In this document: piece by piece, positions 46,053-56,777 of the stretch
Numbering within the stretch: the stretch's first letter is position 1
Layout: every line of letters begins with the position of its first letter
Source of the DNA: Salinilacustrithrix flava
GTDB taxonomy: Bacteria; Actinomycetota; Acidimicrobiia; Acidimicrobiales; Salinilacustritrichaceae
Reading direction: 5' to 3'
Length of the DNA: 64,000 nt
Assembly (NCBI GenBank): GCA_024128875.1
Contig: JAMYFF010000008.1
Span: 182,599 to 246,598, forward strand
Position numbers and translations under genes: made by a program
The notes under the pieces: model-generated
The model's database searches: none
What the model was told of the DNA's origin: nothing
Seen by the model: the letters and a program-made list of their open reading frames with translations, nothing else

Positions 46053-46373
46053 TCACCCGCAGCAGCCGGGGGCGGGGTAGCTCACCGAGGGGGCGACGAC
46101 GCCGTCGACGTGACCGATCTCGGCCAGGAGCAGGCCCACCGTGTCGACCCCCTCGACGGCGGGGAGGTCGAGGTGGAAGACGTCCTCGGCCACACCGGCC
46201 CGTCGCGACGAGACCCGCACGTCGGTGATGTCGGCGCCGAGCGCACCGATGCGGGAGGCCACCGATCCGAGCGCGCCCGGGCGGTCCGGCAGCTGGAGCG
46301 TGACGACGAGGTGGCGCCGGCCGGTGTCGGCCGTCGGGTCGGCGGAGGTCTCACCCATCAGCGCTCGGTCCAT
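46053..46373 (-). CDS. ACT-domain protein
   Basis: 106 residues. A single ACT domain: VTLQLPDRPGALGSVASRIGALGADITDV is its ligand-binding turn, followed by FHLDLPAVEGV and a CCG terminus. Likely an amino-acid-binding regulator. An ATG at 46358 is also possible. Confidence 0.8.
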   Translation of the reverse strand: MDRALMGETSADPTADTGRRHLVVTLQLPDRPGALGSVASRIGALGADITDVRVSSRRAGVAEDVFHLDLPAVEGVDTVGLLLAEIGHVDGVVAPSVSYPAPGCCG

Positions 46374-46443
46374 GGGTGCAGGCAACCAAGTCCGCGTTCC
46401 CGGGCGACCACCCGCACGTGAACGCTTCGTGAACGAGGCCGGC

Positions 46444-47145
46444 TCAGCGCAGGCCCACCGCGTCGAGGACCTCGGCGAGGGTGCCGGTCATGCCGGTGAT
46501 GAAGGTGCCGAAGTCGGCGTAGACGGCCGACGCCTTGTCGTAGCGCATCGTGTAGACGACCTCCTTGAGGTCGTCGGGCTTCTGTGCGAACAGCGTGACG
46601 CCCCACTCGAAGTCGTCGACGCCGGTGGAGCCGGTGACGACCTGGAGCACCCGCCCGGCGAACGTCCGCCCGGACTTGCCGTGCTCCATCATCAGCTCCA
46701 TGCGCTCCTCGTAGGGCAGCGTGTACCAGTTGCCCTCCACGGTCCGCCGCTTGGACATCGGGTAGAAGCAGAACGCCGGCTTGCCCTCCGGCGGCAGCTG
46801 GGGGAACAGGCGTGCCTGCTTCATCTGGTCGGGCACGCCCTGGGCGTACTCGCTGATCTCGGTGAGGCTGACGTAGCTGTCGACCAGCTCGAGGCCGGCG
46901 GAGACGAGCTCGGTCTGGAGCCGGCGGAGGCGCCACTGGTCCGCACCGAGGGCCATGAACCCGATGTCGGCCTTGTGGCCGAGCACGGCGACCGGGACCA
47001 CCTGGTAGCCGTCGGACTCGGCGGACGTCACCGCCTCGGACACCGCATCGGCGTCGGCGAGGGGCGTGAGGGCGAAGAACAGGTGGAGCACGGCCTGCCC
47101 GTCGGCCGGGCTCGAGGGGGCGGGCGTGGCGGGGGCGTCGCTCAT
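46444..47145 (-). CDS. chdC: Coproheme decarboxylase/HemQ (chlorite dismutase family)
   Basis: 233 residues. Chlorite-dismutase-fold heme protein of the HemQ type: FCFYPMSKRRTVEGNWYTLPYEER contains the substrate Tyr region, and His155 in MMEHGKSGR is the proximal heme ligand; the distal Arg of true chlorite dismutases is not seen. It makes heme b from coproheme in actinobacteria. ATG six bases after TAGGCT. No other heme gene adjoins. Confidence 0.9.
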   Translation of the reverse strand: MSDAPATPAPSSPADGQAVLHLFFALTPLADADAVSEAVTSAESDGYQVVPVAVLGHKADIGFMALGADQWRLRRLQTELVSAGLELVDSYVSLTEISEYAQGVPDQMKQARLFPQLPPEGKPAFCFYPMSKRRTVEGNWYTLPYEERMELMMEHGKSGRTFAGRVLQVVTGSTGVDDFEWGVTLFAQKPDDLKEVVYTMRYDKASAVYADFGTFITGMTGTLAEVLDAVGLR

Positions 47146-47179
47146 GGACCCAGCCTACGGAGCGGCCCGGGCGGGTCCG

Positions 47180-47974
47180 TCAGTCGTACGCGCGCCCGCC
47201 GGCGCTGCTGGCCCAGCCGACGAGGGTGATGCGCGCCATGCGGGCGGCCTCCACGGCGAGCGAGGTCGGCGCGCCCTTGGCCACCACGGTGGTGATGCCG
47301 GCAGCCCAGGCCTTCTGCACGATCTCGAACCCGACGCGACCGCTCACGGCGAGGCCGAAGCCGTGGCGGGGCAGCTCGCCGGCCAGCAGCTGGTTGCCCA
47401 CCACCTTGTCCACCGCGTTGTGGCGGCCCACGTCCTCGCGGACCACGACCGCCTCGCCGGTCGGCGTGAACAGCGCGGCGGCGTGGACCGCGCCGGTGGC
47501 GGCGAAGATCGGGGTGTCCCCGAGCAGATCCGCAGGCGCGGCGAGCAGGACCTCGTCGGGGATCGGCTCCCCCACCGGGAGCGGGTGGATGCGGGCCCGC
47601 AGCTCGTCGACGGCGGTGGTGCCGCACATCCCGCACGCGCTGCTGGTGACGCCGAGGCGGGCCTCCGGCACCGGCGCCAGCCCGCCGGTGCTGACGGTGA
47701 CGACGTTGAACTCGGACTCGACCACCGCCCCCGGGCCGTCCCCGCGGCAGTACTTGGCCGAGCGGACCGGGGCGTCTCCGAGCAGGCCCTCGGTGTGGCA
47801 GAAGCCCGCGGCCAGCTCGAAGTCGTGGCCGGGCGTGCGCATGGTGGTGCCCACCAGGTGGCCGTCGAGGCGGATCTCGAGGGGTTCCTCGACCGCGACC
47901 TCGTCGGGGCTGCGGGAGCGACCGTCGGCGTCCACCCAGGTGGTGAGCAGGCGGTTGGTGCGTCCCCGGGTCAC
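47180..47974 (-). CDS. fdhD: Formate dehydrogenase accessory sulfurtransferase FdhD
   Basis: 264 residues. The CGMC pair in TSSACGMCGTT carries sulfur from IscS to the molybdenum cofactor; EEPLEIRLDG, GFCHTEGLL, REDVGRHNAVDKVVG and SGRVGFEIVQKA are FdhD signatures. No formate dehydrogenase subunit is in the window. GTG six bases after TACGCT. Confidence 0.94.
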   Translation of the reverse strand: MTRGRTNRLLTTWVDADGRSRSPDEVAVEEPLEIRLDGHLVGTTMRTPGHDFELAAGFCHTEGLLGDAPVRSAKYCRGDGPGAVVESEFNVVTVSTGGLAPVPEARLGVTSSACGMCGTTAVDELRARIHPLPVGEPIPDEVLLAAPADLLGDTPIFAATGAVHAAALFTPTGEAVVVREDVGRHNAVDKVVGNQLLAGELPRHGFGLAVSGRVGFEIVQKAWAAGITTVVAKGAPTSLAVEAARMARITLVGWASSAGGRAYD

Positions 47975-48168
47975 ACCCCCCAGCGTAAGGAGCCGAGCCG
48001 GAGGCGAGGCGACCCATGTGACGCGCCCTTGTGGCGGCGGAGCCGCCACGACCGAATTGCGGCGGGATGTACTCCACTGCGCAGATCCTCAGTCGGCGCG
48101 CAGCATCCGGCGGGGGCAGGAGGAGGTGGGTCCCAGCACGAACAACACCGGCGGGGAACACGACGACC

Positions 48169-49839
48169 ATGCCTGACGAACCGATCCGAGCCGCGCGCTC
48201 GCGCCGCCGACCGCACCGACGGTCCCGCACCGCTCTCGTGGCGGTGCTGCTCGCCGTCCTCGGCACCCTCACCGCCCTGCCGGCCGCCCTCGCCGCGCCG
48301 GCCGATGGCGTCGCCGTGCTGCGCCTCGACGGTCGCGGCCACGGCCATGGCGTGGGGCTGTCCCAGTGGGGCGCTCGCTCGATGGCCGCCCAGGGCGTCG
48401 ACGCCGCCGGCATCCTCGCCCACTACTACCCCGGCACCGAGACCGGATCGGCCGGTGGCGAGGTCGTGGTCGGCATCGCCAGCGGACCCCGCGCCACGCT
48501 GGCGCTCCCCCAGGGCGGCGAGCTCCGGTCCGCCCGCGACGGCCCCCAGGCCGAAGGCTTCCCCATCGCGCTCGGCCCCGGCGAGGTGGTCACGATCCAC
48601 CACGACGGCAGCGGCTGGCGGGTGGAGCGCGGCGGCGTGCGGGGCCTCGACGCCGGCAACGCCCAGATGTTCCAGGAGGCCGACGACTGCGTGCTGCTCT
48701 GCCCACCGGAGGACACCCCCGAGCCGCAGCCGACCCCGGAACCCGACCCCGAGCCGCAGCCGGAACCGGAGCCCGACGGCTGCGCGCTGTGCGGGCCCTC
48801 CGACGAGCAACCCGACCCGGAACCCGGGCCCCAGCCGGCGCCCGGTCCGCAGCCGAGCGGTGATCAGCCGGCGCCCCGCTCGCCCTCCCCGATCTGGGCG
48901 GTTCCCGTCGACGGCGGCACGGTCCGCTCCATCGACCGGGGTCGCACCTACCGCGGCCTCCTCGAGGTCGGCGGCGGTGCCGGCTCGGTGCGGGTGCGCA
49001 ACCACGTCGACATCGAGGACTACCTCCGCGGCATGGCCGAGGTCCCGGGCACGTGGCCGGCAGCGGCGGTGCAGGCCCAGGCGGTCGCCGCCCGCACCTA
49101 CGCCCTGCGGGCCATGGCCGGCGCCGGGGAGATCTGCGACTCGGAGTCCTGCCAGGTCTACGCGGGTGTGGCCCGGGAGAGCGCCGGTCAGGACGCAGCC
49201 GTCGCCGCCACCCGCGGCTGGGTGCTCACCCACGGCGGCTCGCTGGCTGCGACCTTCTACTCGGCCTCTGCCGGTGGCCACTCCGCCACCGTCCAGGAGG
49301 GGTTCGGCTCGTCGTACGACATCCCGTACCTGCCGGCTCGACCCGAACCCACCGACGACGTCCGCCCCTGGAACCTCGAGGTCTCCCTCGCCGACGTCGC
49401 CGCCCGCCTCGGCTACCCGGGTCGCATCACCGACGTGCGCGTCGACGCCGCCGGCCCCTCCGGCCGCCCGCTGGCCATGACCCTCGTCGGCGACGCCGGC
49501 GACCGCCCGGTCGACCCCCAGGACTTCCGGCGGCGCCTCGGGCTGCGCTCCACCTTCTTCACCATCGAGTCGGGCGTCGCCGGGCAGGCCCCACCACCAC
49601 CGCCGGCCCCGGTCGAGGCCGACCAGCTCGCCACCGCCGAGGCCGTCGCCACCGCCGATGCCGGTCCGGTCCGACCGACACGGGCGCGCAGCCGGGCCGT
49701 GGTGCGCCCCCGTTCGCTGACCCCGGCCGACGGGCTGGCAGCCGCACGGATCGGACGGCTGGTCGTCCTCGCAGCGCTCACTGCCGCAACCACCTGGGCC
49801 GCTGCGACAATGGCGCCGTGGAGGAACCGCAACCCCTGA
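48169..49839 (+). CDS. Secreted SpoIID/LytB-domain protein
   Basis: 556 residues. Signal peptide (TALVAVLLAVLGTLTALPAALA), an N-terminal part with the SpoIID motif GRGHGHGVGLSQWGARSMA, a Pro/Glu repeat linker (about 185-245, PEPQPTPEPDPEPQPEPEP), the second half of the SpoIID domain (HVDIEDYLRGMAEVPGTWP, AVAARTYAL, FYSASAGGHSA), and a C-terminal hydrophobic helix (LVVLAALTAATTWAAA) with a basic tail, likely an anchor. SpoIID is a peptidoglycan lytic enzyme/amidase enhancer; here in a presumably non-sporulating bacterium. The linker splits the domain unusually. Confidence 0.88.
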   Translation: MPDEPIRAARSRRRPHRRSRTALVAVLLAVLGTLTALPAALAAPADGVAVLRLDGRGHGHGVGLSQWGARSMAAQGVDAAGILAHYYPGTETGSAGGEVVVGIASGPRATLALPQGGELRSARDGPQAEGFPIALGPGEVVTIHHDGSGWRVERGGVRGLDAGNAQMFQEADDCVLLCPPEDTPEPQPTPEPDPEPQPEPEPDGCALCGPSDEQPDPEPGPQPAPGPQPSGDQPAPRSPSPIWAVPVDGGTVRSIDRGRTYRGLLEVGGGAGSVRVRNHVDIEDYLRGMAEVPGTWPAAAVQAQAVAARTYALRAMAGAGEICDSESCQVYAGVARESAGQDAAVAATRGWVLTHGGSLAATFYSASAGGHSATVQEGFGSSYDIPYLPARPEPTDDVRPWNLEVSLADVAARLGYPGRITDVRVDAAGPSGRPLAMTLVGDAGDRPVDPQDFRRRLGLRSTFFTIESGVAGQAPPPPPAPVEADQLATAEAVATADAGPVRPTRARSRAVVRPRSLTPADGLAAARIGRLVVLAALTAATTWAAATMAPWRNRNP

Positions 49840-50243
49840 CCACATCTCGCGTCGTGCGACGCGGGCTGCTGCGCCGATGCCCGCTGTGCGGGAGCAGGGG
49901 GATCTTCGAGGGCTGGTTCCAGCAGGTCGAGCGATGCCCCCGGTGCAACTACCCGACCACCCGGGTCGAGGATCAGTGGATCGGCTCACTCGGGATGAAC
50001 ATCATCGTGAGCTTCACGCTCCTGCTCGGGGTCATCGCCGTCGGCTTCGCGGTGACCTATCCGGACCCGCCCGTCGGGGTCCTCCTGGTCGCCGCCGTCA
50101 GCGTGGCCGCGCTGTTCCCGGTGTTCTTCTTCCCGATCTCCCGGTCCCTGTGGTCGGCCATCGACCTGGCCATGCGCCCGCCCGACCCCGACGACGACGT
50201 CGACCCCCGCTACCTGCCCCCGACCCGCCACGGCCCGGGCTGA
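49818..50243 (+). CDS. DUF983 membrane protein
   Basis: 141 residues. A zinc ribbon (CPLCGSRGIF ... CPRCNYP) followed by two helices (IIVSFTLLLGVIAVGFAV; VLLVAAVSVAALFPVFFF). DUF983 members occur near cytochrome oxidase genes, but none are here. GTG six bases after GACAAT, inside the end of the upstream gene. Confidence 0.9.
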   Translation: MEEPQPLTTSRVVRRGLLRRCPLCGSRGIFEGWFQQVERCPRCNYPTTRVEDQWIGSLGMNIIVSFTLLLGVIAVGFAVTYPDPPVGVLLVAAVSVAALFPVFFFPISRSLWSAIDLAMRPPDPDDDVDPRYLPPTRHGPG

Positions 50244-50249
50244 CCGCTG

Positions 50250-50909
50250 TCAGGAGGTGGGCACGTGGGAGTGGTCGTTGTGCCGCACCAGCGACCAGGT
50301 CCGCTCCTTCACCCAGGGCATCTCCGGACGCTCCTGGTGCTGCCACTCGGTGACGCCGCAGTTCTGGATCAGGACCCCGCCGAGCCACCCCGTCATCCCC
50401 CGGCCGTGGAACGCGGTGAAGCTGTGCTCCACCACGCCGCCGTGGCAGGCGACGACGACGGTCTCGCCCCGGTGGGCGCGGGCGATCTCGTCCAGCGCCC
50501 CGCCGACCCGGGCCGCGAACCCGGCCCACGTCTCGGCCCCGGGCACGTGGTGGTGGAACGGGGTCCACACATCCGGGGTGGGGAACCGCTGCTCCAGCTC
50601 CTCCCAGGCCAGGCCGTCGCCCTCGGGCCCGATGTCGAACTCACGGAGGTCCTCGCGCTCCACGACGTCGAGGCCGCCGATGGCCGGAGCGATGATCGAC
50701 GCCGTCTCCGACGCCCGCGGCAGGGTCGAGGCGTAGAGGGCGTGGACCTCCCCGAGCTCGCCGGTGCGGGCCAGGCGGTCCCTCAGGGCCGAGGCCTGGC
50801 GGCGCCCCAGCTCGGACAGGCCGGTGCAGCCCCGGCGGCCGCCCACGACGCCCTCCACGTGGGACTGGGCCTCCCCGTGGCGGACGAGGACGATGCGCGT
50901 GGTCGTCAT
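50250..50909 (-). CDS. Histidine phosphatase (phosphoglycerate mutase-like)
   Basis: 219 residues. RHG motif VLVRHGEAQSH, second His in VVVACHGGVVEH, acidic REFDIGPEGDGLAWEE. Mycobacterial GpgP, which removes phosphate from glucosyl-3-phosphoglycerate, belongs to this family, and gpgS is 2.3 kb away; that assignment is inference. ATG five bases after TACGGT. Confidence 0.85.
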   Translation of the reverse strand: MTTTRIVLVRHGEAQSHVEGVVGGRRGCTGLSELGRRQASALRDRLARTGELGEVHALYASTLPRASETASIIAPAIGGLDVVEREDLREFDIGPEGDGLAWEELEQRFPTPDVWTPFHHHVPGAETWAGFAARVGGALDEIARAHRGETVVVACHGGVVEHSFTAFHGRGMTGWLGGVLIQNCGVTEWQHQERPEMPWVKERTWSLVRHNDHSHVPTS

Positions 50910-50938
50910 GGCGTGACCGTAACGCCGCCTGGACGCGA

Positions 50939-50965
50939 GAGGAGCGCCCACGAAGGGCGCTCCTC
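50939..50965. terminator. Hairpin after groL
   Basis: 11-bp inverted repeat GAGGAGCGCCC / GGGCGCTCCTC around ACGAA, between the groL stop and the next start on the same strand. No T-run, as common in high-GC actinobacteria. Confidence 0.6.
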
Positions 50966-51082
50966 AGGTGCTTCAGTCGGTCCGGAGCGGAGCGCCAGCG
51001 AGCGGGCTGCGCACCGGTGACCACCTACTCCGTGTACGTGGGGCTCCCCGCAGCGACGGAGGAGCGAGGAAGCCCGATGGAC

Positions 51083-52732
<1,650 letters not shown>

Positions 52733-52759
52733 TTAGCAGTCCTAGACAGAGACTGCTAA
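52733..52759. promoter_or_regulatory. CIRCE-like operator, proximal
   Basis: TTAGCAGTC, nine bases, GACTGCTAA: perfect 9-9-9 inverted repeat. Consensus CIRCE is TTAGCACTC-N9-GAGTGCTAA, so both arms carry the same compensatory C/G change. It overlaps a possible -10 (TAGGAC, complement of 52739-52744), sixteen bases from TTGGCT. Confidence 0.85.
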
Positions 52760-52776
52760 CAGCCAAGCACGTTGCG

Positions 52777-52803
52777 TTAGCAGTCGCAACATCCGACTGC
52801 TAA
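52777..52803. promoter_or_regulatory. CIRCE-like operator, distal
   Basis: A second perfect TTAGCAGTC-N9-GACTGCTAA repeat, 44 bp from the first (four helical turns), upstream of the groL promoter. Target of HrcA repressor; hrcA is not in the window. Confidence 0.85.
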
Positions 52804-52816
52804 CGCCGTGCCCAGG

Positions 52817-53092
52817 TCAGCCTCCCGCCACCGCGGGGATGATGGCGACGGTCTCCCCGTCGGGCACCGGGGTCTGGAGGCCGTCCATGAAGCGGACGTC
52901 GTCGTCGGCCACGAACACGTTCACGAACTTGCGAAGGTTGCCGTCGTCATCGAGCAGGCGGTCGGTGAAGCCGGGGTGGGCGGCGTCGAGGGACTTCAGC
53001 ACCTCGCCGACGGTGGCGCCCTCGACCTCGACCTCGGACTTGCCGCCGGCCATCGGGCGGAGGGTGGTGGGGATGCGGACGGTGGCGCTCAT
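52817..53092 (-). CDS. MoaD/ThiS-family sulfur carrier protein
   Basis: 91 residues, ubiquitin-like fold ending in the GlyGly tail (IIPAVAGG) that is thiocarboxylated. RKFVNVFVADDDVRFMDGL is the typical core of the cysteine-synthase or MoaD-like carriers (CysO/MoaD). Partner unclear: no moaE, thiG or cysM nearby. ATG with GAGGAA upstream. Confidence 0.85.
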   Translation of the reverse strand: MSATVRIPTTLRPMAGGKSEVEVEGATVGEVLKSLDAAHPGFTDRLLDDDGNLRKFVNVFVADDDVRFMDGLQTPVPDGETVAIIPAVAGG

Positions 53093-53232
53093 GACGTGGG
53101 GTTCCTCGGGATCGGGGGTGGCGACGGGGCCGGACGGACCGGCTCCTTCGATGCTAACGAGTCGCCCTCTTCGGGCATTCCCCGTCGGGCGCAGGTTGGT
53201 GGTCGGCCTCGCGCAGGGGGACACTGCTCGAC

Positions 53233-54123
53233 GTGTCGACCATGCTGCGCACGGCCCACGGTGACTTCGACCCGACCGGGATCGCCTCTCGCAAGGGCGA
53301 CCGGACGGTCGCGGTGTGCCTCCCGGCGAGGGACGAGGAGGCCACGGTGGGCACCATCGTGGAGACCCTCCGACGCGACCTGCAGGAGGAGGTGCCGCTG
53401 ATCGACGAGCTGGTGGTCGTCGACGACCACTCCGGGGACGCCACGGCACGGGTCGCGCAGGATGCCGGCGCCCGGGTGGTGGACGCTCGGACCACGCTGC
53501 CCGCGTACACCGGTGCCGGCAAGGGCGCCGCGCTGTGGAAGTCCCTGCACGAGACGACGAGCGACCTGGTCGTCTGGGTCGACGCCGACATCACCGAGTT
53601 CAGCTCCCACTTCGCGGCCGCCCTCATCGGGACGCTGGTCGAGCACCCAGAGGTGTCGTTCGTCAAGGGCGCCTACGACCGGCCCCTCGTCGAGGGCGAG
53701 GGCGGCGGGCGCGTCACCGAGCTGGTCGCCCGACCGGCGCTGGCCATGCTGTTCCCCGAGCTCACCGTGGTCGCCCAGCCACTGGCCGGCGAGTACGGCG
53801 GGCGGCGAGAGCTGCTCGAGCGGCTGCCGTTCGTCCAGGGCTACGGCGTCGACATCGCCCTGCTCATCGATGCCCACCGGTCGGTCGGCATGGCCGGGCT
53901 CGCCGAGGTCGACCTGGGCGTGCGGCGGCACCGCAACCGCACGATCGGCCAGCTCGGCCCGCAGGCGGCCGAGGTGCTGCGCGCCGCCCTGGTCCGCGCC
54001 GGGGTGCCCACGGGAGACGAGCACCTGACCCTGCGCCGCCCCGGGCTGGAACCGCTGGCGCTCGCCCACGACGAGCTCCCTCCCCTGGTGGAGCTGGAGA
54101 CCTACCCGCGCCGCTCCGACTGA
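53233..54123 (+). CDS. gpgS: Glucosyl-3-phosphoglycerate synthase
   Basis: 296 residues, GT-A fold (GT81). VCLPARDEEATVGTIV, GKGAALWKSL (3-PG binding loop), WVDADI metal motif and QPLAGEYGGRREL match GpgS, which transfers glucose from UDP/GDP-glucose to 3-phosphoglycerate, the first step to glucosylglycerate and methylglucose lipopolysaccharide. GTG seven bases after GACACT. Its stop overlaps the AI-2E gene stop tail to tail by 22 bases. Confidence 0.93.
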   Translation: MSTMLRTAHGDFDPTGIASRKGDRTVAVCLPARDEEATVGTIVETLRRDLQEEVPLIDELVVVDDHSGDATARVAQDAGARVVDARTTLPAYTGAGKGAALWKSLHETTSDLVVWVDADITEFSSHFAAALIGTLVEHPEVSFVKGAYDRPLVEGEGGGRVTELVARPALAMLFPELTVVAQPLAGEYGGRRELLERLPFVQGYGVDIALLIDAHRSVGMAGLAEVDLGVRRHRNRTIGQLGPQAAEVLRAALVRAGVPTGDEHLTLRRPGLEPLALAHDELPPLVELETYPRRSD

Positions 54124-55478
54124 CCCTCGGGCACCGGCGCGCGGTCGGCGGGGCGCTCCTCGGCCAGCCGGTGGTCGACCTGCTCCTCCACGCCGATCTC
54201 GTCGTTCACGTAGTCATCGAGGGGCTCGAGCGGGCCGTGACCACCGAGCGGTGGCCCGGTGTCCATGGCGATGACCTCCTCGACCGGCACCTCGAGCACG
54301 TAGACGGCCCAGAGGTGCCCCACGATGACCTTCACGGTCGCAGCGACGGGCACGGCCAGGACGAGTCCGAAGAACCCGCCGAGGGTGCCGCCGGCGAGCA
54401 GCGCCAGCATCACCACGGCCGGGTGGAGGCTGACCGTGCGCTGCATGACGAGCGGGCTGATGAAGTGGTTGTCGATCTGCTGGGCGATGGTCATGATCGC
54501 CGCCACCCACAGCGCGGTGCTGAAGTCCCGGGTGGTGAGGGCGATGATCACGCCGGGCACCGCGCCCACCCACGGGCCGATCAGCGGCACCAGGTTGAAG
54601 GCCCCGGCGATCATGCCCACGATGAGCCAGAACGGCAGGTCGATGATCGCCAGGCCGACGCTGACCATGATCCCCACGATCACGGCGACCGCGAGCTGGC
54701 CGCGGAAGAAGCCGCCGATGGCCACGTTCAGGCGGTGCGCGACGTGGAGCACCTGGTCGCTCGCGGGGCGGGGGATCAAGCGGCGCGACACCTCGCCGAT
54801 GTGGGGGAGGTCGACCAGCAGGTAGAAGGCGATGATCGGGGCGAGCACGAAGATGAGGCCGACCTCGAAGATCCGGGTGCCGATCTCCCGGGCCCGCGTC
54901 AGCTGCTCGCCGATGCCACCCTGCTCGGGGAACTGCTCGCGGGCGTCGGCCGCGACGCGGTCGAGGTCGGCGGCGAGCACCGGCTCGTCGTTCATCTCGA
55001 GCTCGTCGGCGGCCCGCTCGATGACGCGGTCGAACTCCTCGTTCTGGGCGGAGTCACCCCCGTTGCCGAACTGGTCCCGCAGCTCGTCGACGTTGGGGAT
55101 CTCGATGAGCCAGTTCCCGTCCTTGGACTGCTCGGACAGGTCGTCGAGCCAGTCCTCCATGTCGGCCCGGAGCTCGGGCCACTGGGCGGACAGCTCGTCG
55201 GCCTGCTGGCTGATGAGCGGTGCGACCAGGAAGCCGACCGCGACGAGCAGGCCGACGAAGCCGAGGTAGCTCAGCCCGGTGCCCGCAGCGCGGGGGACGC
55301 CCTTGCGCTGCATGCCGGTGACGATCGGATTGAGCAGGAACACGATGGCGCCGGCGAGCACCAGGGGCGGGAACACGACCCGGAACTGCCAAGCGATCCA
55401 GAACACCAGCGCGAAGGCCGCGGCGACGCCGAGCAGCGACCAGGCCACCCGGCCCGCGACGGCGAAACGCTCCCACAT
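54102..55478 (-). CDS. AI-2E family transporter (PerM-like)
   Basis: 458 residues. Eight helices with a large external loop (about 90-220) between helices three and four, and the family segment NLVPLIGPWVGAVPGVIIAL plus VMLALLAGGTLGGFFGLVLAVP. Function ranges from autoinducer export to Na+/H+ antiport. ATG 55478 lies seven bases after TACCGT; GTG at 55487 is alternative. Acidic tail of about 55 residues. Confidence 0.88.
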   Translation of the reverse strand: MWERFAVAGRVAWSLLGVAAAFALVFWIAWQFRVVFPPLVLAGAIVFLLNPIVTGMQRKGVPRAAGTGLSYLGFVGLLVAVGFLVAPLISQQADELSAQWPELRADMEDWLDDLSEQSKDGNWLIEIPNVDELRDQFGNGGDSAQNEEFDRVIERAADELEMNDEPVLAADLDRVAADAREQFPEQGGIGEQLTRAREIGTRIFEVGLIFVLAPIIAFYLLVDLPHIGEVSRRLIPRPASDQVLHVAHRLNVAIGGFFRGQLAVAVIVGIMVSVGLAIIDLPFWLIVGMIAGAFNLVPLIGPWVGAVPGVIIALTTRDFSTALWVAAIMTIAQQIDNHFISPLVMQRTVSLHPAVVMLALLAGGTLGGFFGLVLAVPVAATVKVIVGHLWAVYVLEVPVEEVIAMDTGPPLGGHGPLEPLDDYVNDEIGVEEQVDHRLAEERPADRAPVPEGQSERRG

Positions 55479-55554
55479 CGGCCGCACGGTACCGGACCCC
55501 TCTCGATTCCGGCGCCAGCCCGCACCGGTGGACGCCGGGGCCTACCCTCGCGCC

Positions 55555-55752
55555 ATGGACGACCGCACCGAGCCGCCGACGTCGACCACGGGGCTCGTGC
55601 CCAAGATCGTGCTCGCCGGCATCGCCGTGTTCGTCGCCCTCACGGTCATCGGTTGGATCGTGGGCGCCATCATCGCCGTGCTGCGGACCCTCGCCATCGT
55701 GGCGGTCGTGGTCGCGGTGATCTGGGCCGTGCTCGCCGCTCGCCGCGACTGA
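55555..55752 (+). CDS. Small membrane protein
   Basis: 65 residues: short polar start, then two closely spaced helices (VLAGIAVFVALTVIGWIVGA; LAIVAVVVAVIWAVLA) and RRD end. ATG six bases after TACCCT. Unknown function. Confidence 0.7.
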   Translation: MDDRTEPPTSTTGLVPKIVLAGIAVFVALTVIGWIVGAIIAVLRTLAIVAVVVAVIWAVLAARRD

Positions 55753-55762
55753 GCCGGACCCC

Positions 55763-56776
55763 TCAGCTCCGGGCGGCCAGCACGTCGGCGACCACCTGCT
55801 CGACGCAGCCCACGGTGTCGGACATGGCGCGCTCCCGACCGAAGCGCTCCACCAGGGACACGACCTCGGCGATCCCGCACTCCCGGACGGCGGCGTGCAC
55901 CGAGTCGAGATCGACCTCCTCGCCGACGACCGCCACCACCGGCACGCCGAGGTCGGCAGCCAGCTCGGCGACCCCGCCGACGACCTTGCCCTCGAAGGAG
56001 GCATCGTCGAGGAAGCCCTCGCCCGTGACGACCAGGTCCGCCCCCTCGACGGCCTGATCGAGCTCGAGCTCGTCGGCCACGAGGGCGAAGCCGTCGAGCA
56101 GCTGGGCCCCGATGGCGGCGAGCCCGCCGGCGAGGCCGCCGGCGGCGCCGGCGCCGGGGAGGTCCCGCACGTCGACGCCGTGGTCCTCGCGGTACACGTC
56201 GGCGAGGCGGGCGAGGCGGTTGGTGAGCAGGCGCACCTGGGCCCGGCTGGCGCCCTTCTGGGGGCCGAACACCTCGGCCGCGTCGAGGAACCGGGTGCGC
56301 ACGTCGCAGGCGACGAGCAGCTCGACGGCCCGCAGGCGCTGGTGGGGGTAGAGGGCGCGCAGCGCACCGAGCCCGCCGTCGGTGGTGGCCGACCCGCCCA
56401 GACCGACGATGACCCGCGTGGCACCGGCTTCGACCGCGGTCTGGATCAGCTCCCCGGTGCCGTGGGTGTCGGCCGCGATCGGGTCGTTGCCCTCGGGGCC
56501 GCCCGCGAGGAGCAACCCCGACGCCCGGGCCATCTCGATGACCGCCGTGCCGCGCTCGTAGCGCCACCCGGCCTCCACCGGATCGCCGAGCGGCCCGGTG
56601 ACGACCGAGGTCCGGTTCGGTCCGCCCAGCACGTCGAGCAGGCCGTCGCCGCCGTCGGCCACCGGGATCTCGTCGCAGCGCCACCCCGCCGCACGGGCGG
56701 CGCGACCGACGGCCGCGGCCACCTCGGCGGCCGTCGCCGTGCCGCGGAACTTGTCGGGTGCGGCGACGACCCGCAC
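55763..56776 (-). CDS. Glycerate kinase
   Basis: 337 residues, GckA/GarK-type: VVAAPDKFRGTATAAEVAAA, VADGGDGLLD, GLGGSATTDGGLGALRAL, PGAGAAGGLAGGLAA and VTGEGFLDDASFEGKVVGGV. It phosphorylates D-glycerate to 2-phosphoglycerate. GTG one base after the OtsB-like stop, so one operon. Confidence 0.93.
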   Translation of the reverse strand: MRVVAAPDKFRGTATAAEVAAAVGRAARAAGWRCDEIPVADGGDGLLDVLGGPNRTSVVTGPLGDPVEAGWRYERGTAVIEMARASGLLLAGGPEGNDPIAADTHGTGELIQTAVEAGATRVIVGLGGSATTDGGLGALRALYPHQRLRAVELLVACDVRTRFLDAAEVFGPQKGASRAQVRLLTNRLARLADVYREDHGVDVRDLPGAGAAGGLAGGLAAIGAQLLDGFALVADELELDQAVEGADLVVTGEGFLDDASFEGKVVGGVAELAADLGVPVVAVVGEEVDLDSVHAAVRECGIAEVVSLVERFGRERAMSDTVGCVEQVVADVLAARS

Positions 56777-56777
56777 G

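Noticed and set aside
48169..49839. SpoIID as evidence of sporulation
   Set aside because: SpoIID-domain proteins are common in non-sporulating actinobacteria and no other sporulation gene is seen.
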